Below are positions 25,323-37,714 of a stretch of DNA of 64,000 bases, one piece after another. Position numbers and translations under genes: made by a program. The notes under the pieces were generated by a model. The model saw only the letters and a program-made list of their open reading frames with translations. It had not been told where the DNA came from and searched no databases. Source of the stretch: Lachnospiraceae bacterium (GTDB taxonomy: Bacteria; Bacillota; Clostridia; Lachnospirales; Lachnospiraceae). Every line of letters starts with the position of its first letter. Positions within the stretch are counted from its first letter, which is position 1. Where the stretch lies: positions 1 through 64,000 of the forward strand of contig JAFVBE010000017.1 of NCBI GenBank assembly GCA_017480195.1. Reading direction: 5' to 3'.

Positions 25323-25921
25323 TGGATATATACGGCGATAAGGTCAATAGATTAATTGAAGAACTGTCAAGATTGCCCGGTATAGGCGGTAAGACAGCAC
25401 AAAGGCTGGCATTCTATATAATTAATATGCCAGAGGACAGGGTTAAAAATTTGTCGGAGGCAGTACTTGATGCCAAGACGCATATCAAATACTGTAAGAA
25501 CTGTTATACAATCACGGATAGAGAAGAATGCCCGATATGTGCATCGCCGAACAGGAACCACAAGCTGATTATGGTTGTGGAGACACCGAGAGACCTTGCG
25601 GCTTATGAGAGAACAGGTCAGTATCAGGGCGTATATCATGTGCTTCATGGCGTGATTAATCCGGCTATGGGTATAGGCGCAAATGATATCCGACTCAAGG
25701 AGCTTATCCTGCGGCTTGAGCAGGAGGAGGTTGAAGAGGTTATAGTAGCAACTAATTCCAGTGTGGAGGGAGAAGCAACTGCTATGTATATTTCCAAATT
25801 GATAAAGCCATCAGGCATTAAGACCACGCGTATAGCAAGCGGTGTACCTGTCGGAGGGGATTTGGAGTGTATAGATGAGATGACTTTGCTTAGAGCATTG
25901 GAAGGAAGAATAACTATATAG
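25322..25921 (+). CDS. recR: Recombination mediator RecR
   Basis: A 199-residue protein of standard RecR length. It has the N-terminal HhH motif (LSRLPGIGGKTAQRLAF), a zinc finger (CKNCYTITDREECPIC), and the TOPRIM domain (VVETPRDLAAYERTGQYQGVYHVLHG) followed by GVPVGGDLECIDEMTLLRALEGR. RecR works with RecO to load RecA on gapped DNA. Overlaps ybaB by one base (TAATG). Confidence 0.97.
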   Translation: MDIYGDKVNRLIEELSRLPGIGGKTAQRLAFYIINMPEDRVKNLSEAVLDAKTHIKYCKNCYTITDREECPICASPNRNHKLIMVVETPRDLAAYERTGQYQGVYHVLHGVINPAMGIGANDIRLKELILRLEQEEVEEVIVATNSSVEGEATAMYISKLIKPSGIKTTRIASGVPVGGDLECIDEMTLLRALEGRITI

Positions 25922-25938
25922 AAAGCGAGGTAGATAAA

Positions 25939-27018
25939 ATGAAAAGAATAGGAATGCTTACGAGCGGTGGAGATTGTCAGGCATTGAATGCAACTATGAG
26001 AGGCGTCGTAAAGGGACTTCACGGTTGTTTCAAAGAGGTTGAGATATATGGCTTCCTTGAAGGTTACAAAGGGCTTATATATGGAAACTATCAGAAGCTT
26101 TCACCTGATGATTTCTCAGGCATACTTACTAAGGGTGGAACGATACTTGGAAGCTCCAGAACACCATTCAAGGAGCTGGATATCCCTACACCGGACGGAC
26201 TTGATAAGGTTAAGTCCATGAAGGAGAATTATAAGAAGCTTAAGCTGGATTGCCTTGTTGTATTGGGAGGAAACGGTTCACAGAAGACTGCTAACCGCCT
26301 GTCAGAGGAAGGACTTAATGTAATAGGTCTTCCTAAGACGATAGATAACGACCTCTGGGGAACTGATATGACCTTTGGTTTCCAGAGCGCAGTTGATATA
26401 GCAACAAATGCTATAGATTGCATCCATACTACTGCAAGCTCACATGGCAGAGTATTTATTGTTGAGGTTATGGGACATAAGGTTGGCTGGATTACACTTC
26501 ATGCAGGTATTGCTTCGGGGGCAGATGTCATTCTTATACCTGAGATACCTTATGATATAAAGAAGGTATGCGCTGCCCTTGAGAAGAGGACTAAGGAAGG
26601 CAAAGGCTTCTCTATCCTTGCTGTAGCAGAGGGCGCAATATCTAAGGAGGTTGCGAAGCTTCCTAAGAAGGAACGCAAGCAGGCAGTAGCTGATGCTGCG
26701 GCTAAATATCCGTCAGTTGCCTATGAGGTAGCTGATAAGATTAAGCAGTATTCAGGTATGGATATAAGAGTTACCGTGCCGGGACATACCCAGAGAGGCG
26801 GAAGCCCATGCCCATATGACAGAGTTATATCAAGCAGATTTGGTGCTAAGGCAGCAGAGCTTATCAAGAAAGAGGATTTTGGTAAGCTGGTTGTTATGAA
26901 GAATAATGATGTCACTGCTATACCACTCAGTGAAAGTGCAGGCAAGTTAAAATATGTATCACCTGATGACAGCATAGTAAAGAATGCAAAGATGCTCGGC
27001 ATTTCATTTGGAGATTAA
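25939..27018 (+). CDS. pfkA: 6-phosphofructokinase with mixed ATP/PPi signature
   Basis: A 359-residue phosphofructokinase. Phosphoryl-donor residues are mixed. GGNGS (about 110-114) has the Gly typical of ATP-dependent enzymes where PPi enzymes have Asp. PKTIDND (about 132-138) has the Lys typical of PPi-dependent enzymes where ATP enzymes have Gly. The catalytic TIDND and the sugar-binding MGHKVGWITLHAG and GHTQRGGSP motifs are present. ATP use is more likely because a Gly at the first site usually permits ATP; this needs assay. Lies 17 bases after recR, and a hairpin follows. Confidence 0.9.
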   Translation: MKRIGMLTSGGDCQALNATMRGVVKGLHGCFKEVEIYGFLEGYKGLIYGNYQKLSPDDFSGILTKGGTILGSSRTPFKELDIPTPDGLDKVKSMKENYKKLKLDCLVVLGGNGSQKTANRLSEEGLNVIGLPKTIDNDLWGTDMTFGFQSAVDIATNAIDCIHTTASSHGRVFIVEVMGHKVGWITLHAGIASGADVILIPEIPYDIKKVCAALEKRTKEGKGFSILAVAEGAISKEVAKLPKKERKQAVADAAAKYPSVAYEVADKIKQYSGMDIRVTVPGHTQRGGSPCPYDRVISSRFGAKAAELIKKEDFGKLVVMKNNDVTAIPLSESAGKLKYVSPDDSIVKNAKMLGISFGD

Positions 27019-27059
27019 TTAACTCACATTAAATTACCGAACGAATATAATAATCTAAA

Positions 27060-27105
27060 GAAACAGCGAAACTACACTTTAAGATAAATATAGTTTCGCT
27101 GTTTC
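27060..27105. terminator. Hairpin after phosphofructokinase
   Basis: GAAACAGCGAAACTA (27060-27074) pairs perfectly with TAGTTTCGCTGTTTC (27091-27105), a 15 bp stem and 16 base loop, 41 bases after the stop codon. It is followed by ATATAATG rather than a T run, so it may terminate poorly or protect the 3' end. Confidence 0.55.
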
Positions 27106-27130
27106 ATATAATGATTATAGTGAGGTATAT

Positions 27131-27478
27131 ATGAGTGATTTTGTGGTTAATTCTAAGCTTTATACGCCGGAAATATGTCTCATAGATGAGGAAGAGTTAG
27201 AGCGCGACAGGGAATATCTTATGCAGATGTATCCTGCAAGAGCCAGGATGATAATGGTTTTAGTCGAGGACGAATGTGACAGATTAGAGTACGAGGGAAG
27301 TCCTATGTTTGCTATGTTTCCTGACAAGGAGACATTAAGACGGATTGCGGATAAAATATATAACAAGGTAAAATATAAAGATGACGATAACGAATTAAGA
27401 CATTTGATTGAAGTGATGCTTTGCAATGAGTTTTTTGTAAGGCGAAGCAGATATAAAAGAAGGAGAAGATTCTTTTAG
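27131..27478 (+). CDS. Conserved small acidic/basic protein
   Basis: A 115-residue cytoplasmic protein of no family I can name. The middle is acidic and helical (LIDEEELERDREYLMQMYPARARMIMVLVEDECDRLEY), and the C-terminus is strongly basic (RRSRYKRRRRFF), which could bind nucleic acid or membrane surface. GAGGTATAT precedes the ATG. Only 4 bases separate it from the large exported protein that follows, so the two are co-expressed. Confidence 0.7.
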   Translation: MSDFVVNSKLYTPEICLIDEEELERDREYLMQMYPARARMIMVLVEDECDRLEYEGSPMFAMFPDKETLRRIADKIYNKVKYKDDDNELRHLIEVMLCNEFFVRRSRYKRRRRFF

Positions 27479-27482
27479 GCTG

Positions 27483-30032
27483 ATGATAAGGAAGATAATT
27501 TTAAGAGCGATAGTATTTATCGTAGTAGCGGTAGGTACGGCTTTTTTGGTAAATAAATTAAATAATATTGGGCTGGACGCGGTGTCACGCGAAGTCGAGG
27601 AGCCGGAATTACCTGTAGTATACGGATGTCTTGGAGAACGGACAGTTAATATGATGAATGGCTATACACAGGTAATGTCCACAAGCCTTATGAGAGACGG
27701 AATTGTACCTGTGGATGCTGAGCATGGTGTAAGAGTCAGAGTAATTGATGAAGCTGGCTACGGTGTTTCCTACGGCTATGAATTAAGAAGTATATCAGGA
27801 GATAATCTGATTGAGAACGGAGAGGCCGAGGCAGGTCTTACGAAGGATGGATATACGGAATACAGCGTTAATTTCAGAATGGACATGAGTGAGAATAAGG
27901 AGTATATCTTTGCATTTATAATAACCAACGAAGAGGGGGAAAGTGCAAGGTACTATACTCGTGTTGTAGACTTAAAAAATCAGTATGCTCAAGAGATAAT
28001 AAGCTATGCTATGGAATTTCATAATACTACCTTCATCAAGGAAGTAAACGAGAGTGAGGGTAATATGGTATTCGACCGGCTTAAGGTTACGCCGGAGGGA
28101 CAGGATTATGATTTGTCATATGTAAACCTTAATTCCTCATACGATATGATTAGCTGGGGTGGTATGAGCCCTATATCTGTAACCGGAGTTATACCGGAGA
28201 TAACAGAGCTTGATGGAGAGTATGCAGTCATTCATCTTGGATATGTAGCTCAGACGGTTAATCAGAGTGTGTCGCATTTTTATTATGTCGATGAATACTA
28301 TACGGCAAGATATGATACAAGCAGGGAGGAGGTCGAACTTCTTGCGTTTGACAGATATATAGACAGCATATTTGACAAAGATTATATATCTCCGTCTGAC
28401 AACAGCATAAGTCTTGGCATAGCAAATCCATCGGAGGCTGAGTATGCCGCTTCAGAGGACTGCAAAAAAATAGCTTTCGTGAAAGCCGGGGAACTGTGGT
28501 ATTACGATTATTCCAAGCTCACATTAACCAGCGTATTCAGCTTTATCCAGGGGAATTACTCAGATGTCAGGGTAGTCAATAATAATACAGGAATAAATAT
28601 CGCCGATATGGATGAGGATGGTAATTTTTACTTCGTCGTATATGGCTATATGAGCAGGGGGAAGAATGAGGGTAAAAATGGACTTGCCCTATACTATTTT
28701 GATTCTGATACAGACAGGCTTGAGGAAAAATATTATGTAAGTTGTGACGAACCGTATGACATAATGAAGCAGGAGGTTGGAAGATTTTCCTATTATGATA
28801 AAGAAGGGTATTTTTATTATCTTCTTGACGGCTCGATATACAAGGTTGACTTGAATAGTATGACACAGGATACATTAGTCTATGACCTGTCCTCAGATAA
28901 ATATCTTGTATCGGACAATAAAAGAATAGTTGCCTATCCTAATTCTGATATAGATGAGGAGGTTACCGGAATAATTGTCAGGAATTTCGAGACGGATAAT
29001 GAGTATGTTGAAAGCGGATCGGATAATGATAGATATCTCGGACTTGGTTTTGTAGGGAATGACCTTATATTCGGTATAGCGGATAAGAAGGATATAACCA
29101 TAACCTCGGCAAATGAAGCGATACTTCCGCTATATAAGATAAATATTATGCAGCCTGATGGAAGCATTATAAAGGAATACAGTAAAACCGGTATTTATAT
29201 TATGAATGCAATCGTCGGAGCAGATACTATATATCTTACGAGAGCGGTAAAAAGTAATAACTTTTTTGAGGAGACGGAAGCGGATTTTATATCGTATAAC
29301 AAGGAGGTTAATCCGATGGTATTAGAACTTGGAACCTCATATACGAATTATGATTATACTGAGCATAATATTAAATTTCCTTCGAATATTTATATATCGG
29401 CAAATATTGAACCGATAATGACAAAATACAATGACAGCAAATTCGATAAGGACTTTAAGATAGAGACAAGTACCGGAGAAAATGTATTTTATGTGTTTGA
29501 TAATTCGGGTTATTCAGGAGAATATAAGAGTGCCGGAAGTGCTATATCTGCCGTTAATCAAAGAGGACAGGGGCTTGTTGTAAGAAGTGAAGGAGATACC
29601 ATCTATCGAAGCATAGAGGCGGAAAGCTATAATACGGTAGCGGATTATATAGACGAAACTATGACGCCATATAAGGACAGAACACTTATGACCTGTGCTT
29701 ATATGTGCATTGATTATATGGGTGAAAAGGTGGAATACGAGGATATTATTGCCTGCAGCTCGTGGGAGGAAGCCTTCGATGAATATACGCATGGTGTAGG
29801 TATTAATATATCGGGTATAAGTCTTGATACGGCACTTTATTTCTTAGATAGAGATGTGCCTTTTGCAGCATGTATAGATGACGGAAGATATGTGCTTGTA
29901 ATCAGCTACAACTCCAGCCACATAAGGTACTATGACCCTTTTGCGGCTGAAGAAGTTAAGGTTACAAGAGAAGAATTCGAGAATCTGTTAAGTATGCAGA
30001 GTAATACAATGTATACCTACACATCCCAGTAG
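27483..30032 (+). CDS. Large membrane-anchored exported protein
   Basis: An 849-residue protein with one N-terminal helix (about residues 7-22, IVFIVVAVGTAFLVNKL) and a long extracytoplasmic part. The central ~450 residues look like beta-propeller repeats (short strands with Asp/Tyr turns such as SLGIANPSEAEYAAS, NIADMDEDGNFYFVVYGYM). The last ~110 residues (TLMTCAYMCIDYMGEKVEYEDI...YVLVISYNSSHIRYYDPF) resemble a C39-like peptidase fold, but the usual His in the HY(V/A)V position is Arg-Tyr, so it looks inactive. Ends 16 bases inside the convergent lysA gene. Confidence 0.65.
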   Translation: MIRKIILRAIVFIVVAVGTAFLVNKLNNIGLDAVSREVEEPELPVVYGCLGERTVNMMNGYTQVMSTSLMRDGIVPVDAEHGVRVRVIDEAGYGVSYGYELRSISGDNLIENGEAEAGLTKDGYTEYSVNFRMDMSENKEYIFAFIITNEEGESARYYTRVVDLKNQYAQEIISYAMEFHNTTFIKEVNESEGNMVFDRLKVTPEGQDYDLSYVNLNSSYDMISWGGMSPISVTGVIPEITELDGEYAVIHLGYVAQTVNQSVSHFYYVDEYYTARYDTSREEVELLAFDRYIDSIFDKDYISPSDNSISLGIANPSEAEYAASEDCKKIAFVKAGELWYYDYSKLTLTSVFSFIQGNYSDVRVVNNNTGINIADMDEDGNFYFVVYGYMSRGKNEGKNGLALYYFDSDTDRLEEKYYVSCDEPYDIMKQEVGRFSYYDKEGYFYYLLDGSIYKVDLNSMTQDTLVYDLSSDKYLVSDNKRIVAYPNSDIDEEVTGIIVRNFETDNEYVESGSDNDRYLGLGFVGNDLIFGIADKKDITITSANEAILPLYKINIMQPDGSIIKEYSKTGIYIMNAIVGADTIYLTRAVKSNNFFEETEADFISYNKEVNPMVLELGTSYTNYDYTEHNIKFPSNIYISANIEPIMTKYNDSKFDKDFKIETSTGENVFYVFDNSGYSGEYKSAGSAISAVNQRGQGLVVRSEGDTIYRSIEAESYNTVADYIDETMTPYKDRTLMTCAYMCIDYMGEKVEYEDIIACSSWEEAFDEYTHGVGINISGISLDTALYFLDRDVPFAACIDDGRYVLVISYNSSHIRYYDPFAAEEVKVTREEFENLLSMQSNTMYTYTSQ

Positions 30033-31270
30033 CCATCCAGAGTGGCAAAATAATCCTCCGGAGTTTCTGCTCGGCGAATCTGTTTTACCGAGCCGTTCTC
30101 ACATAGCAGAAGCTCTGCTGACTTCAATCTGCCGTTATAATTATAGCCCATAGAGAATCCGTGAGCCCCTGCATCATGTATTACCAGGTAATCACCATTG
30201 TCAATCTTAGGAAGCTTGCGGTCTATAGCGAATTTATCATTGTTTTCACAGAGTGAGCCGGTGACATCATATGTATGGTCACAAGGCTCATTTTCTTTGC
30301 CGAGTACAGTTATATGATGATATGCACCATACATGGCAGGTCGCATAAGATTGACTGCACAGGCATCGACACCAATGTATTCCTTATGAATATGTTTCTC
30401 GTGTATTGCTTTGGTAACCAGATGTCCGTACGGTGCGAGCATAAATCTTCCAAGCTCGGTAAAAATACTTATATCTCCAAGTCCTGCCGGAACCAATACT
30501 TCATCAAACGCTTTGTGCACACCCTCTCCGATAGCAAGTATATCGTTTGGTTCTTTGTCAGGAGTATAAGGTATTCCGACACCTCCCGAAAGATTGATGA
30601 AGGACAGTGAGATGCCGGTCTTTTCTTTTATTTCAACTGCAAGCTCAAATAATATCTTCGCAAGCTTTGGATAATACTCATTTGTAACAGTATTGCTTGC
30701 TAAAAATGCATGAATTCCGAATCTTTTTGCGCCCATTTCCTTGAGCCTTGGATAAGCCTTAAAAAGCTGCTCCTTAGTCATGCCGTATTTGGCGTCACCC
30801 GGATTGTCCATAATAGTGTTGGATATTGAGAAGGTTCCTCCCGGATTATATCTACAGCATATCGTCTCAGGTATGCCGCATATTTCATCCACAAAATCAA
30901 TATGAGTATAATCATCCAGATTAATTATCGCACCAAGCTTAGCGGCAAGCTCTATATCCTCGGCAGGTGTATCATTTGCAGAGAACATTATATCCTGTCC
31001 GGTAACTCCGATTTTCTCAGACATAAGTAATTCGGTGTATGATGAACAGTCAGTGCCGCAGCCCTCTTCCTTAAGAATTCTTAGTATGGCAGGGGTAGGA
31101 GTTGCCTTGACTGCAAAATATTCCTTATAGCCCTTGTTCCAAGAAAAAGCCTGCTTAAGCTTTCGTGCATTCTCTCTTATTCCTTTTTCATCATATATAT
31201 GAAAAGGGGTAGGATAAGTCTTAACAATTTCTTCAATCTGTTCTTTAGTGACAAATGGCTTTTTCATCAT
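30017..31270 (-). CDS. lysA: Diaminopimelate decarboxylase
   Basis: A 417-residue fold-type III PLP decarboxylase that converts meso-diaminopimelate to lysine. PLP lysine lies in YFAVKATPTP (about residue 54). Other motifs are GCGTDCSSYTEL, the HAFLAS segment (His of the phosphate/ring contact), LSGGVGIPY (phosphate loop), TELGRFMLAPYG and the substrate Cys region VTGSLCENNDKFA. AGGAGG lies 5-8 bases before two adjacent ATG codons; either may be used. Its 3' end overlaps the convergent 849-residue gene by 16 bases, so the two mRNAs are antisense at their ends. Confidence 0.92.
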   Translation of the reverse strand: MMKKPFVTKEQIEEIVKTYPTPFHIYDEKGIRENARKLKQAFSWNKGYKEYFAVKATPTPAILRILKEEGCGTDCSSYTELLMSEKIGVTGQDIMFSANDTPAEDIELAAKLGAIINLDDYTHIDFVDEICGIPETICCRYNPGGTFSISNTIMDNPGDAKYGMTKEQLFKAYPRLKEMGAKRFGIHAFLASNTVTNEYYPKLAKILFELAVEIKEKTGISLSFINLSGGVGIPYTPDKEPNDILAIGEGVHKAFDEVLVPAGLGDISIFTELGRFMLAPYGHLVTKAIHEKHIHKEYIGVDACAVNLMRPAMYGAYHHITVLGKENEPCDHTYDVTGSLCENNDKFAIDRKLPKIDNGDYLVIHDAGAHGFSMGYNYNGRLKSAELLLCENGSVKQIRRAETPEDYFATLDGYWDV

Positions 31271-31294
31271 GAAACCTCCTATAGCTTTAAAAGT

Positions 31295-31323
31295 AATATA
31301 AAAACATAGCTATTGTAACACAA
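31295..31323 (-). promoter_or_regulatory. lysA promoter
   Basis: On the minus strand TTGTGT (31318-31323), 17 bp, TATATT (31295-31300) form a sigma-A promoter 25 bases before the lysA start. No L-box riboswitch is seen; the leader is too short. Confidence 0.5.
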
Positions 31324-31351
31324 TCTATTTAATCATAAAAGTTTTTTCTGA

Positions 31352-31380
31352 TTGAAAATGAAATTAAATAATGATAGTAT
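31352..31380 (+). promoter_or_regulatory. Promoter of the sua5-like gene
   Basis: TTGAAA (31352-31357), 17 bp, TAGTAT (31375-31380) point to the gene at 31494 with a leader of about 105 bases in which I see nothing specific. Confidence 0.45.
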
Positions 31381-31493
31381 GAGTGAGGCGGCTTATAAAT
31401 GTCTGATGAATTGAGGCAATGGAGAAAATTTACAGAAACTATAGAATAGATGGTTATATAAGTCTCTACAGGAGATAACAGGAATAACGAATT

Positions 31494-32624
31494 ATGGCTG
31501 ATACTTTCAATACAGAAAAAATTAATACGATAATTACAGATGCAACAGATGAAGCTATAAAAAAAGCTTCAGATATACTAAGAGATGGCGGGCTGGTAGC
31601 ATTCCCTACCGAGACTGTCTACGGACTTGGTGCGGACGCATTAAATCCCGAAGCGTCGAAGAAGATATATGAAGCCAAGGGAAGACCAAGTGATAATCCC
31701 CTTATAGTCCATATAGCTTACAAAGAAGATGTATATAAAATAGCTGAAAATGTCTCCAATAAGACGGTTATGCTTATGGAGGCTTTCTGGCCGGGACCTC
31801 TTACTATTATTCTTAATAAGAAGAAAAATGTGCCCGACAGTACAACCGGAGGGCTTGGTACGGTAGCAATTCGTATGCCGTCACACCCTGTTGCTATGAG
31901 GCTTATCAAAGAAAGCGGAGTATATATTGCGGCACCAAGCGCTAATACCTCGGGACGTCCATCTCCTACTCTCGCAGAGCATGTCATAGAGGATATGGAT
32001 GGTCGGATAGATATGATAATCGACGGCGGAGCTGTGGGTATAGGGATAGAGTCAACCATAGTCGATATGACAGGAGATATACCTGTTATACTAAGACCGG
32101 GATATATCACCAAGAAGATGCTTGAAGAAATAGTGGGCGAAGTAAGTATTGATAAGGGGCTTATTGAGTCGGATTCTAATATAAGACCTAAGGCTCCGGG
32201 TATGAAATATACGCATTATGCACCCAAGGGAGAGCTTACCATAGTTGAAGCTGATATTCATACAGAAATATCTGGTAATGGGAAGATAAAACGAGACCTA
32301 AAGGATAAAAAGATGTTAAATGAAAGTGTAGTGGAAAAAATAAACGCACTTGTAGCAAAGAAAAATTCCGAAGGTTATGTTACGGCTGTTATAGCTACTA
32401 AGGATAATGCGGCATCATATATATGTGACAATGTTCTTGTAGTAGGTGAGGCGGATAAAGGATTTACCATATCGGCTAATCTTTATGCAGTTCTAAGAAA
32501 ATGTGATGAGCTTAAAGCCGATTATATATTCAGCGAAGCCTTTGACGATAATGAACTTAGTGGAGCGATAATGAACAGACTGCTAAAGGCAGCAGGACAC
32601 AGAGTTATTAAAGTTGAATCATAG
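31494..32624 (+). CDS. L-threonylcarbamoyladenylate synthase (Sua5 type)
   Basis: A 376-residue two-domain enzyme. The N-terminal YrdC domain has GGLVAFPTETVYGLGADAL, KGRPSDNPLIVHI and SANTSGRPSPT. The C-terminal Sua5 domain begins at RPKAPGMKYTHYAPKGEL. It makes threonylcarbamoyl-AMP from threonine, bicarbonate and ATP for the t6A modification of ANN-decoding tRNAs. An N-terminal segment of about 20 residues precedes the domain. The length is typical for the Sua5 rather than the TsaC class. Confidence 0.93.
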   Translation: MADTFNTEKINTIITDATDEAIKKASDILRDGGLVAFPTETVYGLGADALNPEASKKIYEAKGRPSDNPLIVHIAYKEDVYKIAENVSNKTVMLMEAFWPGPLTIILNKKKNVPDSTTGGLGTVAIRMPSHPVAMRLIKESGVYIAAPSANTSGRPSPTLAEHVIEDMDGRIDMIIDGGAVGIGIESTIVDMTGDIPVILRPGYITKKMLEEIVGEVSIDKGLIESDSNIRPKAPGMKYTHYAPKGELTIVEADIHTEISGNGKIKRDLKDKKMLNESVVEKINALVAKKNSEGYVTAVIATKDNAASYICDNVLVVGEADKGFTISANLYAVLRKCDELKADYIFSEAFDDNELSGAIMNRLLKAAGHRVIKVES

Positions 32625-32690
32625 ATGACTGAATTTTATATATTGATTGGATAAAATTTAATATTAAATATAGAAATTGGAGGAAAAAAG

Positions 32691-33116
32691 ATGATAGCAA
32701 TAGGCAGTGACCATGGAGGATATGAGCTTAAACTTGAGGTAATTAAGCACCTTAAGGATAGAGGCATAAAGGTAAAGGACTATGGTTGTGACAGTACAGC
32801 CTCCTGTGATTATCCGGTATACGCAGGCAAGGTTACGGACGCAGTCGTATCAAAGGAATGTGAGCTTGGTATACTTATATGTGGAACAGGTATAGGTATG
32901 TCGATGGCAGCAAATAAGGTAAAGGGCATAAGAGCGGCACTTTGCAGCGATTGCTTTTCGGCTAAGGCTACAAAGGAGCATAACAATGCAAATATACTCT
33001 GTATGGGCGCAAGAACCATAGGACCCGGACTTGCGCTTATGATAGTTGATACATTTTTAGATACCCCATTTTCAGAGGATGAAAGGCATATTAGACGAAT
33101 ATCTATGTTTGATTAG
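32691..33116 (+). CDS. rpiB: Ribose-5-phosphate isomerase B
   Basis: A 141-residue RpiB/LacAB family isomerase of standard length. It has the IGSDHGGYELK start, the active-site Cys in CGTGIGMSMAANK, GIRAALCSD and EHNNANILCMGARTIGP. It interconverts ribose-5-phosphate and ribulose-5-phosphate. ATTGGAGGAAAAAAG precedes the ATG. It is 66 bases after the sua5-like gene, a common pairing in Clostridia. Confidence 0.94.
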   Translation: MIAIGSDHGGYELKLEVIKHLKDRGIKVKDYGCDSTASCDYPVYAGKVTDAVVSKECELGILICGTGIGMSMAANKVKGIRAALCSDCFSAKATKEHNNANILCMGARTIGPGLALMIVDTFLDTPFSEDERHIRRISMFD

Positions 33117-33149
33117 AGCGAAAAATGTCGTTATCGCATTAGCTCGTCA

Positions 33150-33194
33150 AATAAGCACTTCGTGCTTGCTTGACTCGCTTTATTGTGGTATAAT
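33150..33194 (+). repeat. Promoter-carrying short repeat, copy 2 (ATP synthase operon)
   Basis: Matches 22131-22172 at all but two or three positions. It contains the AAGCAC-TTC-GTGCTT hairpin and, in the right half, TTGCTT (33166), 17 bp, TATAAT (33189) preceded by TGG. That is a strong extended -10 promoter at the head of the ATP synthase operon, whose first start codon is at 33243. Confidence 0.7.
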
Positions 33195-33242
33195 ATTTCC
33201 TGTATATTTTGCGCAAAAATAGGTTTTATTTGGTGGTTTTTG

Positions 33243-33470
33243 ATGAATAAGAACACTAATGAGATTTTAAAGATGCTTTTTCTGATTTCTCAGATTGGCG
33301 TGACTATGCTCGTAACCATATTTTTAAGTATGGGAATAGGTTACCTGCTTGATAAATATTTAGGCACTAAGCTCATGGTATGGTTTATTGTGCTGGGAGT
33401 TGGTGCGGGTTTTCGGTCAACATTTATACTTATAAAAAGATTTATAGGACAGGACAATGGAAAGTCGTAG
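33243..33470 (+). CDS. AtpZ/AtpI family protein
   Basis: A 75-residue protein with two membrane helices (LFLISQIGVTMLVTIFLSMGIGYLL and MVWFIVLGVGAGFRSTFILI) and the GYLLDKYLGT loop typical of the F0F1-ATPase accessory family AtpZ. These proteins aid c-ring assembly or handle divalent cations. ATG at 33243 chosen over a longer frame because the family starts with a few polar residues (MNKNTNEILKM). The ribosome binding site is weak (GGTGG). Overlaps the next gene by 14 bases. Confidence 0.82.
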   Translation: MNKNTNEILKMLFLISQIGVTMLVTIFLSMGIGYLLDKYLGTKLMVWFIVLGVGAGFRSTFILIKRFIGQDNGKS

Positions 33471-33987
33471 GGTTTTGATAGAACTTTATGCCGGTATAAT
33501 CCTTTATACTTTAGCGGGACTTGTACTTGGTATAATACTTGGAATTATATATGGAGGATGGGCTTGGTTGTTCATACCCGGACTTTTGGTTGGCTCATTT
33601 ACAGCCTGCTATCAGGCATATCATATATACAGGAGTCTCGACATAGCGCTTGATGATGCAGATGGAAAGAAAGCTAACACTTATATGACAGGACAGAGTT
33701 TGCTCCGGCTTCTTATCAGTGCGGGCGTATTGATAGTTGCTATTATAATCCGTTGGCAGGCATTTGTCGGAGTTGCTTTCGGTCTTCTGGCACTTAAGAT
33801 ATCGGGGTATATAAATCCGTTTGTCAGAAAGTTGATGGGACACAATGAAGAAAGAAAAGACTTGAATTCACTTCTTATGGAGAATTCCGAGGAGAGTATA
33901 GCGGGACAGGCTGATGAAGACGAGGCTGATGAGGATGAATTTGACTATACCTTTAAGCCTATTGGTATGAAAAAATACAAGGGCTGA
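33457..33987 (+). CDS. atpI: ATP synthase subunit I-like protein
   Basis: A 176-residue membrane protein with four helices (IILYTLAGLVLGIILGIIYGG, AWLFIPGLLVGSFTACYQAY, LLRLLISAGVLIVAIIIRW, FVGVAFGLLALKISGYINPF), matching the UncI/subunit I layout, followed by an acidic cytoplasmic tail rich in Asp/Glu that is not found in all members. UncI-type proteins help build the c-ring in Na+ ATP synthases. Immediately upstream of atpB, as expected. Confidence 0.78.
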   Translation: MESRRVLIELYAGIILYTLAGLVLGIILGIIYGGWAWLFIPGLLVGSFTACYQAYHIYRSLDIALDDADGKKANTYMTGQSLLRLLISAGVLIVAIIIRWQAFVGVAFGLLALKISGYINPFVRKLMGHNEERKDLNSLLMENSEESIAGQADEDEADEDEFDYTFKPIGMKKYKG

Positions 33988-34051
33988 TTAATACGATTGA
34001 TGGAGTCATAATGGCTCTTGAGATAAAAAATAAATGAAGGAGGGTGAACAT

Positions 34052-35058
<1,007 letters not shown>

Positions 35059-35069
35059 GAGGATAAAAA

Positions 35070-35608
35070 GTGACATTTATGTTTAATGAAAATGTTGCTC
35101 TTCTCTCAGGTCGTATCTTCGGACTTGACATGCAGTTGATATTTGATGTGTTGCTGCAGGGGATTGCGGTTTTTCTTCTCTTTATCTTCTTATCATATAT
35201 TTTGTTTAAGCCGGTCAGAAAGGTGCTTGAAGACCGTCAGAATAAGGTTAAGGATGATTTGGAAAGTGCAGCTAAGGACAGAGAGGAAGCAGCTAAGCTT
35301 AAAACAGAATATGATGAAAAGCTTGCCAATGCTGACGCAGAGGCAGACGAGATTTTAGCCACTGCAAGAAAGAAAGCTGTTAAGAATGAAGAGAATATCG
35401 TAGCCGAAGCAAAGGAAGAGGCTGCAAGAATTATCTCCAGAGCAAATCAGGAGGCAGAGCTTGAGAAAGACAAGGTTGCCGATGAGGTTAAGCAGGAGAT
35501 TATAAGCGTTGCAACAGTTATGGCGGGTAAGTTCGTAGAGGGCGGCTTGGATGATGCCAAGCAGGCTGAGCTTATCGATGAAACACTTAAGGAAATGGGT
35601 GATGATAC

Positions 35609-35624
<16 letters not shown>
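35070..35624 (+). CDS. atpF: ATP synthase F0 subunit b
   Basis: A 184-residue peripheral-stalk subunit with one N-terminal helix (IFDVLLQGIAVFLLFIFLSYILF) and a long charged coiled coil rich in Ala, Glu and Lys. GTG 35070 is the likely start because AGGAGG lies 7 bases upstream; ATG 35079 would be too far. Overlaps atpH by 16 bases. Confidence 0.94.
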
Positions 35625-37680
<2,056 letters not shown>

Positions 37681-37714
37681 TCACAAGGTTAGGTAGAAAG
37701 AGGTGAATTGAGTC

